A stretch of DNA of 64,000 nucleotides from Paraburkholderia sediminicola (GCF_902859805.1 NZ_CADIKC010000001.1:1178001-1242000); one strand, 5' to 3'; numbered from the stretch's first letter, positions 17,171-25,646 are shown. Made by a program: numbers and translations. The notes: generated by a model not told the origin, from the sequence alone.

Positions 17171-17923
17171 CTAAAGCCACGCCATGCCCTCACGGACCAA
17201 AGCGTGGGCGTCGTCAGTCAAGAGGTCGCCATGTGCGAGCACGACGCGTTCGAACGGCCAGGCGAGCAAAGTGTCGATGCAGACGCGTGCGCGTTTGCGG
17301 TCGCGATATGCCATGCGCAGCAGCGGATGCCAGCTGACACGACCGAGGATTCCGCCCAGGCGCAAGTAGTTGCGTGTCAGCCAGTGAGGCGACTGATGAA
17401 AGTTCTCCACCAGATCGCAGGCAATCAGCGTGCGCGTGGCCGGATGGTAGAAAACCGTCTCGCCCAGAATACAGCCTTCGATCGTTAGCAGTTCCAGGTC
17501 GTCGCGCCAGTCTGGATGAGGCTGATCCGTCAGCACCGCGTCGAAGCGAAGATCTTTTCGCTTGCGTTGCAAGGCCGCCGGGCCGTGTAGCATCGCCCGC
17601 GGATAGGCTGCCGCAGTTTCCGCCGCATACATGTGATGAAAGAGGTTCGGACAAACGATATGTGCGACGGGCCCCAAGGCATCTATCGCGGACCGTACTT
17701 CGACGCTCAACGGGATCGGCGAATGCAACAATAGCTTGCCCGACGACAGCCGGATGACCGTCAAGCGCGTGCCGATATGTAAGCCAACGAAAGAATGGGG
17801 GGCCAATGCGGTCCAGATATTCTGTGCGAACGGCTGAAGAGCGGTCATCGCCAAATCCAACAAGGGTTGGTTCCTAATCGTTGCACTGTACGCTCTAAGC
17901 CCCCAATCGAAAACGTTCGCCAT
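17171..17923 (-). CDS. DUF4336 domain protein
   Basis: A 250-residue protein of the DUF4336 family, uncharacterised proteins thought to be degenerate relatives of the metallo-beta-lactamase fold. Seen here are LTVIRLSSGKLLLHSPIPLS, IVCPNLFHHMYAAETAAAYP, GETVFYHPATRTLIACDLVE and a final VLAHGDLL, which follow the beta-strand/His pattern of that fold but lack a complete HxHxDH site. ATG 17923 is used; a TTG two codons upstream is possible. No function is assigned. The reading direction matches the hydrolase gene upstream, but 309 bp separate them. Confidence 0.75.
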   Translation of the reverse strand: MANVFDWGLRAYSATIRNQPLLDLAMTALQPFAQNIWTALAPHSFVGLHIGTRLTVIRLSSGKLLLHSPIPLSVEVRSAIDALGPVAHIVCPNLFHHMYAAETAAAYPRAMLHGPAALQRKRKDLRFDAVLTDQPHPDWRDDLELLTIEGCILGETVFYHPATRTLIACDLVENFHQSPHWLTRNYLRLGGILGRVSWHPLLRMAYRDRKRARVCIDTLLAWPFERVVLAHGDLLTDDAHALVREGMAWL

Positions 17924-18232
17924 GCGCAAGCGGCCATCGCAACCTCATACCGATCACCGGCACTTGAGGAGCGGCAGCGGTCCAACGCAGGTCGATCTGT
18001 GGCGAGCCGTCTTATCCATGAAGCATTGGACCGGTTGAATCCGCCGTCGACTTCGGCTGTTCGGCATCGGATCGAGGTCAGTCTAGTTGAGACGCTTGCG
18101 GAAACCTTCGAACTCTTCGGTGCATGCGGTCGCCCGAACAACTGGCCTCCGAAACAACGCTCGTTGCGCAGGCCAGTTGTTTCCGTGATCACCGCGGGCA
18201 ATTGTGTCGCGACCAATATCGGCAGTTCACTA
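17924..18232. other. Intergenic region with nested inverted repeats
   Basis: AACAACTGGCCT (18137-18148) and AGGCCAGTTGTT (18170-18181) are perfect 12-bp reverse complements. The 21-bp spacer contains a second palindrome, CAACGctCGTTG (18155-18166). The structure lies between the end of the alpha/beta hydrolase gene and the start of the DUF4336 gene, both minus-strand. It could terminate hydrolase transcription, though no T-run follows. The remainder has no gene. Confidence 0.45.
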
Positions 18233-18934
18233 CTATCGGTTATTGACCAACTGAGTGGCAGCTTCGTCAATGAGCGCGGCGACTTCGACAGGCTTCGAAG
18301 CTAAAGAGGCGTGGCTCGCGGCAAGAGTGATCACTTTCCTCGCATTGAGCCGCGCCGACATCTTCGTCTCGTTCTCCGGTGTAATCATCCGGTCCTCACT
18401 GGAAATCTGATACCACGATGGTTTCTTCTTCCAGGCGGGAGCGGTAATGGTGTTGCCAAAGGTGCTGGCAAGCGGCGCCTTTTGCGTCACGGCCATGACG
18501 AGACCCTCTTCCGGTGTCAGATCCTGGCAGAAGCTCTCATGGAATTTATCGGCCTTGATCCACAGGTAACCGTCGCTGTCAGGCTCGAGATTGGGCGCTG
18601 CGACAGGAAGGTGTTGCTGGGTAATGCCGCCAGGGCTTTCTCCCGCATCAGGTGCGAACGCGGCAATATAGACGAGCCCGACCACGTTCGGCTGATCCCC
18701 CGCCTCTGTGATAACAGCACCACCATACGAGTGGCCGACAAGCAGGACAGGTCCCTTCTGTTGGGCAATCATCTTGCGTGTGCGTTCGGCGTCGTCGGCA
18801 AGCGATGTCAACGGCATTTCGACGGCGTGGATAGACGTGTAGCCTTTGCGCGCCAGCTCGACGATGACCTTCCCCCAGTGCGCTGCGCCACCCCAGAAAC
18901 CGTGCACCAAAATGACTGTAGGTTTATCGCTCAT
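18233..18934 (-). CDS. Alpha/beta hydrolase
   Basis: A 233-residue serine hydrolase of the compact Abhydrolase_6 type. The oxyanion segment VHGFWGGAAHW is at about 10-20 and nucleophile Ser69 in VGHSYGG. Asp181 (SSEDRMI) and His208 (ASHASLASKP) complete a triad of normal spacing. It has no signal peptide. AGGAGTGAAGC precedes the ATG. Relatives are esterases or signalling-molecule hydrolases; the substrate cannot be told. Confidence 0.88.
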   Translation of the reverse strand: MSDKPTVILVHGFWGGAAHWGKVIVELARKGYTSIHAVEMPLTSLADDAERTRKMIAQQKGPVLLVGHSYGGAVITEAGDQPNVVGLVYIAAFAPDAGESPGGITQQHLPVAAPNLEPDSDGYLWIKADKFHESFCQDLTPEEGLVMAVTQKAPLASTFGNTITAPAWKKKPSWYQISSEDRMITPENETKMSARLNARKVITLAASHASLASKPVEVAALIDEAATQLVNNR

Positions 18935-19452
18935 GCTTCACTCCTGATTGACACATTTCGCCGACGCAGTTGTGTGTCCATAGCCTGCCAGCGGAAGGGC
19001 TATTCACGGTTCCGGGAATGCTGACCATAGTAGATCATTCGGCGATGCTTTAACCGTAGCCTCGATTCATGAAATTTTGCGGGCACTTCGCGATCAGGCT
19101 GAGCGGCCGGTATCGAGCAAGTCGATCGTCTCTTTCGGGTCGGCCTGAGCCGGTCAACATCCGGTGCAGTACTGCCACGTTCAGCCATTCGTCTAATGCA
19201 TTCAACGGACACCCGGACGTCGCCTCGTCCACGGCAGCGGGCATTTGGGATCGATAGGGTCGTCGCAAATCAGTACATGGCAAGTTTCCGTCATAGACGG
19301 ATCCCCGCACCGTAGCTATCGGCAGTTGTGCAATGTCGTGACCCGGCGTTGGTTTCGCGCGTGTCCCATTGGCAGCGTGCCGATATGGACAGTCACGAAA
19401 TCCGACGACTGATGGTCAACCTGGTCCGCAAGGTCGCGATCACGAACGCTAA
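18935..19452. other. Intergenic region, no supported gene
   Basis: About 520 bp between the hydrolase start and the oxygenase stop. A minus-strand frame at 19050-19310 reads partly like protein (PLNALDEWLNVAVLHRM) but lacks a ribosome site and known family. I call no gene; a decayed gene is possible. Confidence 0.35.
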
Positions 19453-20331
19453 TCACAGCTGCGCACGCGCCTCGGAATGCGCCCGCTGCATCATCCAGCA
19501 TGCGATGCTCATGCGATCGCGCGTGGCGGGCAGCACCTCGTGCTCAAACTGTGCCGAAAGAAACAACAGCAGCGTTCCTGCGCGCGGAAAGACGTCGTGA
19601 TGTGACTGATCGGCAAGGTAGAGCCGCAGGGCGCCGCCCTCGGCGTCCTGCCACTCTTCGTTGAGGTAGAACACGGCGGAGATCACGCGGCTGTCGTTGT
19701 TACGCAGGCAGTCGAGGTGGCGTGCATATCCGGCGCCTGGCCGATATACCGCGTAGTGCGATTCGCTATCGACCAGGCCGAGAAACAGGTCACGGTTGAG
19801 CGCAATCCGTAGCGCTTCGATGCGATCGGCAAACGCCTGCTGCCGCGTGCTCAGCGCCTCAGGTTGGAACCAGAGCGTGCTATCGCCACGCAAAAGTGTG
19901 GCAGCGCGATCGGCCCCTACACGGGCTGGGGTCAACAGCTGTGCGTCGTGCATGTCGATGCATTCGGTCGACAAGGCCTGCGTCTGGATTCGCGACAAAA
20001 AGTTTGGCACGACACACCAGCCATTGCCGGCGAGCGCAGTCGTCGCGATGTCGAATTCGCTGGACCGAGAATTCACCGAGACATTAATCGCCTGTTCCGG
20101 AGCGGGGCCGCGGATCAGGCAATCGACGAGCACTTCTATTTCCGTTTCAGTCAGAGGTCGTTCCAGAAACTCATCCTCTTTCACGTGCTCTCCCGATCGC
20201 GCTTCGCTCGGGTCTGCTACAAGTTTGCCAAAACCATCCGGCGATGGTGGAGGTGCGTCGGCCACAGGGATAAGCACGCGCTGGAGCCTAAGAGGAAGGG
20301 TGGAGCTAAGGTAGTCTATCTGTTTGGACAT
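19453..20331 (-). CDS. 2-oxoglutarate/Fe(II)-dependent oxygenase with N-terminal extension
   Basis: A 292-residue protein. Residues about 90-285 form a prolyl-4-hydroxylase-type double-stranded beta-helix: iron ligands His205-x-Asp207 (GYARHLDCLRN) and His264 (QFEHEVLPA), and Arg273 (RDRMSI) for the 2-oxoglutarate carboxylate. FYLNEEWQDAEGGALRLYL is typical of the 2OG-FeII_Oxy_3 group. The core normally starts near residue 90 (ALAGNGWCVVPNFL), so the first ~90 residues, rich in Pro and acidic residues, are an extension of unknown role, or the true start is internal, for example GTG at residue 86. The annotated ATG lacks a strong ribosome site. Confidence 0.8.
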   Translation of the reverse strand: MSKQIDYLSSTLPLRLQRVLIPVADAPPPSPDGFGKLVADPSEARSGEHVKEDEFLERPLTETEIEVLVDCLIRGPAPEQAINVSVNSRSSEFDIATTALAGNGWCVVPNFLSRIQTQALSTECIDMHDAQLLTPARVGADRAATLLRGDSTLWFQPEALSTRQQAFADRIEALRIALNRDLFLGLVDSESHYAVYRPGAGYARHLDCLRNNDSRVISAVFYLNEEWQDAEGGALRLYLADQSHHDVFPRAGTLLLFLSAQFEHEVLPATRDRMSIACWMMQRAHSEARAQL

Positions 20332-20440
20332 CGGCGCAGTCTACACGAGCTGTACAAACCGACAGCCGATGCTCGAACGGAGGCTTTGGCCGACCCTTGT
20401 ACACGTGAAAACGGCCATCAGGACAACGTCGGACCCAACG

Positions 20441-20559
20441 GCGGAAGCGGGTCGCACTGAAACAAATACCATCGCCCTACGACGCTGGCCACGGAGCTGC
20501 GCCGAACTTCCGTACCCGACCCGGAGCGGCCAGTCAATATTTTCAGAAGCAGACGTTCG
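20441..20559 (+). repeat. Intergenic palindromic repeat, copy 1 (diverged)
   Basis: Contains GCCGAACTTCCG, CCCGACCCGGAGCGGCCAG and the right-end box GACGTTCG (20552-20559). It lies downstream of the 20595-21044 gene and marks the left edge of the repeat-punctuated block. The left limit is estimated from the ~119-bp length of other copies. Confidence 0.55.
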
Positions 20560-20594
20560 ACCGTGTGCGGCGGCAAGCTGGGTTGTTGTACGGG

Positions 20595-21044
20595 TCATTG
20601 GAGATTGATGACCTTTCCACCGTTGCGCTCAAACTCAGAGCGGGTCGTACGACTGACTTCCTGCGCTAACGAGTCACAATGAAGAATGTCTCGAAAAGAC
20701 ATTCTTGGTCGCCGATATCCTTCTCGGAACACTTGGAACGAGAATCCTTTGCCGCTCGGAGTTACTTCTTCAACGCGAGCCAGCCATGAACACTTGAAGT
20801 CGGACCGCTTAAGAGCGGCGTTTACTCGATGTTCAACTGCCATGTAACCGTCTGTACCATCTGCTATTGCTCGGAACTCTTCTCCCGTTACTTGAGTAAC
20901 AACGATTTCCGGTCGATCCGTGCTCGTTAAAGACACCCATCCGAGAGTCGCCATATCGGTGTCGGCAGAAAATTCAACGATGGGGAATTGCTTGGCGCTG
21001 GTGTTCGACTGTAACCATACGATGGTGTCATAGATAGTGGTCAT
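20595..21044 (-). CDS. Hypothetical protein
   Basis: A 149-residue predicted soluble protein beginning TTIYDTIVWLQSNTSAKQFP and ending FERNGGKVINLQ. No signal peptide, membrane segment or known motif was recognised. The central part (TDGYMAVEHRVNAAL, WLARVEEVTP) looks like a mixed alpha/beta fold. ATG 21044 is used; a TTG seven codons upstream is the alternative, and neither has a good ribosome site. It is flanked on both sides by copies of the palindromic repeat and is the first gene of the accessory block. Confidence 0.6.
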   Translation of the reverse strand: MTTIYDTIVWLQSNTSAKQFPIVEFSADTDMATLGWVSLTSTDRPEIVVTQVTGEEFRAIADGTDGYMAVEHRVNAALKRSDFKCSWLARVEEVTPSGKGFSFQVFREGYRRPRMSFRDILHCDSLAQEVSRTTRSEFERNGGKVINLQ

Positions 21045-21091
21045 GGCGGAGAATAGATGAATCAAGGAGCGAAACCAGCTTTATAAAGGAG

Positions 21092-21210
21092 GATTGTCGA
21101 CGATCTACGCGGTGGCGTCGACCTTCTCCTCCTGGCCGAACTTAGCCGGACGACGACCGGCTAAGTTCGACCCGAAGCGGTCAATCACTTTTCTGCAAAG
21201 CCGACGTTCG
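21092..21210 (+). repeat. Intergenic palindromic repeat, copy 2 (best conserved)
   Basis: A 119-bp copy from GATTGTCGACGATCT to GACGTTCG. The core is a perfect inverted repeat: CGAACTTAGCCGG (21137-21149), 7-base spacer, CCGGCTAAGTTCG (21157-21169). The core begins 45 bases after the left end, the same offset as in copies 3, 4, 8 and 9. Confidence 0.8.
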
Positions 21211-21221
21211 TTTTACTCTAG

Positions 21222-21557
21222 TCAGCCGGCGCGATCCGCACCGCATGCAGCGCAAAATCTGGCGGTGGGTGTGCGAAGCGGTTTGCCGCAAACATTACAT
21301 GCGGGTCCGTATAGCATGAGGCGGTGGTGCATAAGTGCATTTATATGCCCGGCTGCAGATCCAGTAATGCGTTCGTAGGCCACCAAGGACGGAAGACGCA
21401 TATTGTCTCGCAAGGCTTCCGCGAGAGACGCGCCCGTCTCTCGTCGATATTCCTGTATCTGCTCTATCAAAGACATGGGGTCAACCAATTGCCACTCGTC
21501 CTCCGTGAGCATTGGTACGTCCGTCTCGCAGCGCCAACAATAGATCGTTCTAGGCAT
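21222..21557 (-). CDS. Hypothetical protein with two Cys-pair clusters (zinc-ribbon-like)
   Basis: A 111-residue protein. An N-terminal pair Cys7/Cys10 (IYCWRCETDVPML) and a C-terminal ribbon with Cys87/Cys90 and Cys102/Cys105 (ACNVCGKPL, RFCAACGAD) suggest zinc binding. The middle is an acidic helical region (LIEQIQEYRRETGASLAEAL). AAGGAACCC before ATG 21557 fixes the start; a longer form would add 16 Arg-rich residues. The family is unknown to me; similar small Cys-ribbon proteins are annotated hypothetical. The gene is bracketed by repeat copies 2 and 3. Confidence 0.68.
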   Translation of the reverse strand: MPRTIYCWRCETDVPMLTEDEWQLVDPMSLIEQIQEYRRETGASLAEALRDNMRLPSLVAYERITGSAAGHINALMHHRLMLYGPACNVCGKPLRTPTARFCAACGADRAG

Positions 21558-21640
21558 TTTTGGGTTCCTTGGTCTATGCCTACGTCGGTAACTGCAGTCA
21601 GTCAATTTCCCTCGGAACGTTTATTTTGTCCGTTCTGTTG

Positions 21641-21758
21641 GATTATCGACGATCTGGACCTCGCAGTCGAAGGTCTCCTGTTGACCGAATTCTTCCGGAT
21701 GCGTTGGGCTCAGTTCGACCCCGGAGGGACTGTCGCGGAAACCCAATGCGGACATTCG
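21641..21758 (+). repeat. Intergenic palindromic repeat, copy 3
   Basis: A 118-bp copy from GATTATCGACGATCT to GACATTCG, with core segments CCGAATTCTTCCGG and GGGCTCAGTTCGACCCC. It lies between two divergent hypothetical genes, so it may overlap their promoters. Confidence 0.7.
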
Positions 21759-21824
21759 CGTGGACCATCGACCGCCGGTCCACGTATGACACAATCGACT
21801 TATTTGGGCTGACGGCGACACCGT

Positions 21825-22400
21825 ATGACAAACACCCAAGCTGCGGGCAACGCTGTTCAAACCAGCCCGTTGGCGGCGGCCTTTCCTGCAGAGCTTCGCT
21901 CCGAAGTGACCGTCGTCACGGATTTGATTCGACCCAGCACGGCGACTCATCCCGGATCGTCAGTCGTTGTTCGAGGCGAATCACTCAATATCCCGTATCG
22001 AATTCACCACGATTGCGACGACACGCTATTCCCTCTGCTGAACGAGGTTCAGGCGGCAATCTATGCGTGTGTGCTGACGAGGCACCACGACGGACACGTA
22101 CGCCAACGCCATATCGAACGGCTGGTCACTTCGTCCGAACCTTGGGTTGCGCCGTTCGTCGTGCACCTCTGCGGTGAGTACGTCATCGAAATTCTCGCCG
22201 TGATCGAAGCGAATTTGTCGTCAATGGATCAGTGCGTCTACGGGGTGTTCCTCCGGGAAAACGCGACGTTCTTGAAACGGACACACGATCGGATGGTGAG
22301 TTATTGGGACTGCTATTATCGCTGGCTCTACAAGCGAAAACTCGACTACGTTGGATTTCAGGTATTTGAGCGATTCCGCGAATGGCGTGCTTCCGCCTAA
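21825..22400 (+). CDS. Hypothetical protein
   Basis: A 191-residue predicted soluble protein with no recognised domain. The N-terminal 20 residues are Ala/Thr-rich and likely disordered. The body contains VAPFVVHLCGEYVIEILAVI and an aromatic, basic C-terminus (SYWDCYYRWLYKRKLDYVGF), suggesting a helical bundle. The ATG at 21825 lacks a clear ribosome site, so the start is uncertain. It is divergent from the Cys-ribbon gene across repeat copy 3 and followed by a small membrane-protein gene on the same strand. Confidence 0.6.
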   Translation: MTNTQAAGNAVQTSPLAAAFPAELRSEVTVVTDLIRPSTATHPGSSVVVRGESLNIPYRIHHDCDDTLFPLLNEVQAAIYACVLTRHHDGHVRQRHIERLVTSSEPWVAPFVVHLCGEYVIEILAVIEANLSSMDQCVYGVFLRENATFLKRTHDRMVSYWDCYYRWLYKRKLDYVGFQVFERFREWRASA

Positions 22401-22507
22401 CGGGCGCGATCGCCCTGGCCGCGCGTCTCATGCAAGAAGTATAAGTCGCGTCTGAATGGAACGGCGAAGACTTGCCGCGTAGCGCCCTACATACACTATC
22501 AATTCCC

Positions 22508-22810
22508 ATGAAAAAATCGGTTTGGCTTCTTCTCGTGCTCGCCGTACTCTCATGGGGGATTTGCTATGCGTACGTATCCAGCTCCATTCACTTTGGCTGG
22601 TTTGGAACCTTGCTCGCATCAGCCGCAGGAATACTCGCGACAATATCTGCTTACCAGACAGAAGAGAAGGCACATACTCGCGGCGGCGTCGTATACAAGT
22701 CCAAATCGCCCATCCAGTTTCTCCTCGCGCACCTCTTGCTGGGCCTGTTCCTGATGGCAATTGCGCTCTTTAGCGTAATGGGGTGCCTTGGATACGCGAG
22801 TGGCTCGTAG
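22508..22810 (+). CDS. Small hypothetical membrane protein
   Basis: A 100-residue protein with an N-terminal hydrophobic segment (VWLLLVLAVLSWGICYAYV), a second around FGWFGTLLASAAGILATI, a polar loop (YQTEEKAHTRGGVVYKSKSP) and a C-terminal pair of helices (FLLAHLLLGLFLMAIALFSV). ATG 22508 is preferred because the hydrophobic segment starts directly after it. No family was recognised. Repeat copy 4 begins 12 bp after its stop. Confidence 0.58.
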   Translation: MKKSVWLLLVLAVLSWGICYAYVSSSIHFGWFGTLLASAAGILATISAYQTEEKAHTRGGVVYKSKSPIQFLLAHLLLGLFLMAIALFSVMGCLGYASGS

Positions 22811-22822
22811 GAATCTATCCGA

Positions 22823-22941
22823 GATTGTCACCGATTCGAGCCACGTGGTCGACCGGCCGTTCATGGCCGAATTTAGCCGGATGGCGACCGGCTCAGTTCG
22901 AGCCACAATGGTTATCCAGCTGTCCTCATAACGGACATTCG
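22823..22941 (+). repeat. Intergenic palindromic repeat, copy 4
   Basis: A 119-bp copy from GATTGTCACCGATT to GACATTCG. Core arms: CGAATTTAGCCGG (22868-22880) and CCGGCTCAGTTCG (22888-22900), spacer 7. It fills almost the whole gap between two plus-strand membrane-protein genes. Confidence 0.78.
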
Positions 22942-22957
22942 ATTTATCATCCTAGCC

Positions 22958-23491
22958 ATGATCGACCCATCAGCCGCAATGAGCCAAGACAGCGCACCTC
23001 CGCATCCGTCGGCCGTGCGCGCCACAGTGGCCTTTTTGCTCAGTGTGACGGCAGCGACTGTCTATATCATTGCATCAAGGTTTCCCCATGTAATCGAGCA
23101 GCGAGCTGCGGGTGGACTGCTATACCCGCTCTCGCAAACACTTTTAGTTCTTCTTTCAGACTGCGGCCTCATCGTCGTCATTTGGTTACCAGCTGCGTTC
23201 TTTTCCGCTCTGCCGTGCGTTCTGCTTAACCTCCTGGCTTCCCGATACCGCATTCGGAACCCTCTCTTTTATGTCTTGACAGGATGTGGTTTAGCGCTTC
23301 TCGCTGTCGCTCCCATAATCTCGGCAACATCTGGTTGGACGTGGTACACAGATCCCCCGAACCCTCCGCCGACCCCGACGTTTTGGCAGGAGTTCAATTC
23401 AATCGCAACCGTATTCGCAGTTGCGGGTGCCGTCGCAGGCCTGACGTACTGGTTCGCAGCAGGTCGCCATTTCCGCCGGAAGTATCCCTGA
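22958..23491 (+). CDS. Hypothetical membrane protein
   Basis: A 177-residue protein with four predicted membrane segments: VRATVAFLLSVTAATVYIIA, LLVLLSDCGLIVVIWLPAAF, YVLTGCGLALLAVAPII and IATVFAVAGAVAGLTYWFA. A Pro-rich loop (DPPNPPPTPTFW) lies between segments 3 and 4. The start is either ATG 22958 or 22979 (SQDSAPPHPS); neither has a good ribosome site. No family was recognised. Repeat copies flank it on both sides, and copy 5 begins at its stop codon. Confidence 0.6.
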   Translation: MIDPSAAMSQDSAPPHPSAVRATVAFLLSVTAATVYIIASRFPHVIEQRAAGGLLYPLSQTLLVLLSDCGLIVVIWLPAAFFSALPCVLLNLLASRYRIRNPLFYVLTGCGLALLAVAPIISATSGWTWYTDPPNPPPTPTFWQEFNSIATVFAVAGAVAGLTYWFAAGRHFRRKYP

Positions 23492-23607
23492 CATTGACTT
23501 GGCGAATCTCTCTGTCCAGTGGAACTTCCTGGCCGACCTTTGCCTAACGCCGATCGGCGGCACGCGACCCTGAGCTGCCTTTCGACCAGACGCGGCCTCA
23601 ACGGCGG
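23489..23607 (+). repeat. Intergenic palindromic repeat, copy 5 (diverged)
   Basis: The core region GGCCGACCTTTGCC is followed by GATCGGCGGCACGCGACCCTGA-like sequence shared almost exactly with copy 8. It overlaps the stop codon of the membrane-protein gene. Limits are estimated by alignment to copy 2. Confidence 0.55.
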
Positions 23608-23709
23608 CTTCGAAGGTATATCGGCCGCTCCTGCAGTCGCGTTGGCCGACGCGCGTGATCGGACTGCGGGACTGCAGCGAAAGACTCTACGCAGCGTGAC
23701 CTTTATCTC

Positions 23710-24510
23710 CTACGCTTCAGGGACTTCGATTGTCCCTTCAAGATATTGAACGGCCTGACCGGAGATATACACTCGGTCGTTCTGTACACGGCAATGGAGC
23801 AGCCCGCTGCGGCGTGACGCCTGCAAGGCCACGAGTTCGGACTTGCCCAAACGCTCGGACCAGAATGGTGCAAGCGCTGCGTGAATGGATCCGGTCACCG
23901 GATCTTCATCGCCGCCATTGGCAGGCCAGAAATAGCGGGACACAAAATCGTGGTCATCGCCGCGAGCCGTCACGACCACATCGAGCGGAGCAAGTGTTGA
24001 CAGCAGCTTGAGGTCGGGTACGACGGATCGCACTTCGTGTTCAGTTGCGTAGACGGCGACGTAGGCTTGCTGATTTACCAGTAGTTCCTGAGGCCGCATC
24101 GAAAGCCCCATCATCAGGTTGTCGGGTATCTCGTTCAATCGTTCAGGCCGACGCTGTGGGAAGCTCATTTCAATCAGACCGTCATCCATACGGCGAACAG
24201 TAAGCCGACCGACTGCCTTCGCAACAAATTCGATGACTTCCAGATCGTCACGTCGCTTGAAGATCACATATGCACTTGCCAGTGTGGCATGTCCACAAAA
24301 TGCGATTTCGGTGAGAGGCGAAAACCAGCGCACGTCGAACGCGCCGCCGGCATTTTTCACGAAGAATGCTGTTTCAGACAGATTGTTCTCGGTAGCGATC
24401 GCCTGCATCAAGCTATCGGGCAGCCAGTGTTCGAGCGGCACCACCGCAGCGTAGTTGCCCTTAAAGACCTTGTCCGAAAATGCATCGATCTGATAGATGG
24501 GGAGTTTCAT
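23710..24510 (-). CDS. PhzF-family isomerase-like protein
   Basis: A 266-residue protein of the PhzF/diaminopimelate-epimerase fold. It starts KLPIYQIDAFSDKVFKGNYA and shows catalytic Glu46 in NNLSETAFFV, FSPLTEIAFCGHATLASAYV, and the second-half motif NGGDEDPVTGSIHAALAPFW. PhzF itself isomerises a phenazine precursor; most homologues have unknown substrates. No phenazine genes are nearby, so a phenazine role is not supported. AGGAACG precedes ATG 24510. It is the only well-characterised family inside the repeat-punctuated block. Confidence 0.87.
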   Translation of the reverse strand: MKLPIYQIDAFSDKVFKGNYAAVVPLEHWLPDSLMQAIATENNLSETAFFVKNAGGAFDVRWFSPLTEIAFCGHATLASAYVIFKRRDDLEVIEFVAKAVGRLTVRRMDDGLIEMSFPQRRPERLNEIPDNLMMGLSMRPQELLVNQQAYVAVYATEHEVRSVVPDLKLLSTLAPLDVVVTARGDDHDFVSRYFWPANGGDEDPVTGSIHAALAPFWSERLGKSELVALQASRRSGLLHCRVQNDRVYISGQAVQYLEGTIEVPEA

Positions 24511-24713
24511 GAAACGTTCCTGTTCAAAGCGATAGGTTTGTCGGTAACCTGCAGTCCAAATCGTTGAACACAATATCAGCCCGTTCAGCTGGCCAACATG
24601 TACAGTTTTCGATGCTGAGGACAAAATGCAACCGTGGTCAGTGACCATCCGTCTGAGCCGACGACGCGAGGCATAGGCCGAGTGTGAAGGTCCGTTGTCT
24701 GGCTAATGCCGAC

Positions 24714-24832
24714 ATCCGAATGTCCGCGTGAGCGAGCGGTCGAATGTCCGTAGATGGCCGATCCCGGTCCGACGGCGAACTTCCGCAACCGACCCGAAGC
24801 GGTCCTTCAAGGTTCTTGATAGCGGCCATTCG
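24714..24832 (+). repeat. Intergenic palindromic repeat, copy 6 (diverged)
   Basis: Contains GGTCGAATGTCCG, GATGGCCG, GGCGAACTTCCG and CCGACCCGAAGCGGTCC, ending at GCCATTCG. It is the main feature of the 368-bp gap 24511-24878, which otherwise has no supported gene. It resembles copy 1 most. Confidence 0.6.
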
Positions 24833-24878
24833 TCCGCCTCGTGATGCTCCGAGCGGGTTGCCGCAGTTGTCTCTGCGG

Positions 24879-25505
24879 CTAGTTATCGGCGGCTGTTCTG
24901 CTCGTTCTTCGAACAGAACAAACTTTCTCGACCTCAAGCGACGGCGTCACGCGGTAAGCAACTATCTCCGTGTTGGTTTCTCCTTCGTCCCAAAGAACGG
25001 CGTAGGAGCGGCTCCGCCACGTTTCGAAGTAGACGAACGATTTGCCGCAGTACCCGGCTTCTTGAGAGAAATCATCAAGAATCGAGTTGTCTATTAAGCG
25101 GTAGCCATCGGACGCGCGGGCGAGATAGGTATCGCGTACGCAATAGGCCGTTCCCACACGCCGCGAGATTCTGACGATAGGGTGGGATCGGCCGGGTATC
25201 GCTATATTTGTCACATAACCAGTTGTATCTGCATATTGAACCAAAGTGGTTCGGATGGAGTCGGCTGCCCCCGGTGCAGCGCCCCCCCAAAACTGGTCAG
25301 CCCGAACCTGCTCTGCGGTGCAGCTATCGAAACACAGTTCCCGCGAACCCAAAGTCGCAATATCGATACGTGGATGCTGTCGTTGCAACTGCGACAATGT
25401 CGTTTCAAGGTGTTCGCAGGTTGTTTGTGCATGAACAACCGCGCCGTAAGTTCCGATGCATGCCAGCGACGCTGAAGCAATTACGGCCTTCATGAATATG
25501 CGCAT
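24879..25505 (-). CDS. Secreted hypothetical protein
   Basis: A 208-residue protein with a Sec signal peptide (MKAVIASASLACIGTYGAVV, cleavage near VHAQ-TT). The mature part has several Cys residues (LCFDSCTAEQ, AYCVRDTYL, AGYCGKSF), possibly disulphide-bonded in the periplasm. No family was recognised. The start may be ATG 25505 or the ATG four codons later. The next gene upstream also encodes an unknown secreted protein on the same strand, separated by a weak repeat copy. Confidence 0.62.
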   Translation of the reverse strand: MRIFMKAVIASASLACIGTYGAVVHAQTTCEHLETTLSQLQRQHPRIDIATLGSRELCFDSCTAEQVRADQFWGGAAPGAADSIRTTLVQYADTTGYVTNIAIPGRSHPIVRISRRVGTAYCVRDTYLARASDGYRLIDNSILDDFSQEAGYCGKSFVYFETWRSRSYAVLWDEGETNTEIVAYRVTPSLEVEKVCSVRRTSRTAADN

Positions 25506-25588
25506 GTCCAGAGTAGTATCCCTTCGAATGTTCGGTTCCGTGGCCCCATGCCGATCCTGAGGCGAATTGGCACATATCCTCAACTATT

Positions 25589-25646
25589 CAGGCGGCGATG
25601 TCGAATGGCCGATATTGGTCACGATCCATTTCCGCCGAATGCTCAT
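25589..25646 (+). repeat. Intergenic palindromic repeat, copy 7 (fragment)
   Basis: GATGTCGAATGGCCGATATT and TTTCCGCCGAATGCTC resemble the left arm of other copies, especially copy 9. The palindrome is not preserved, so this is a decayed or partial copy. Confidence 0.35.

Noticed and set aside
19050..19310. Minus-strand gene in the gap after the oxygenase
   Set aside because: There is some protein-like sequence but no ribosome site, known family or good start; kept as unassigned DNA.
23710..24510. Phenazine biosynthesis locus
   Set aside because: PhzF homologues are widespread without phenazine genes, and none of phzA-E or phzG is nearby.
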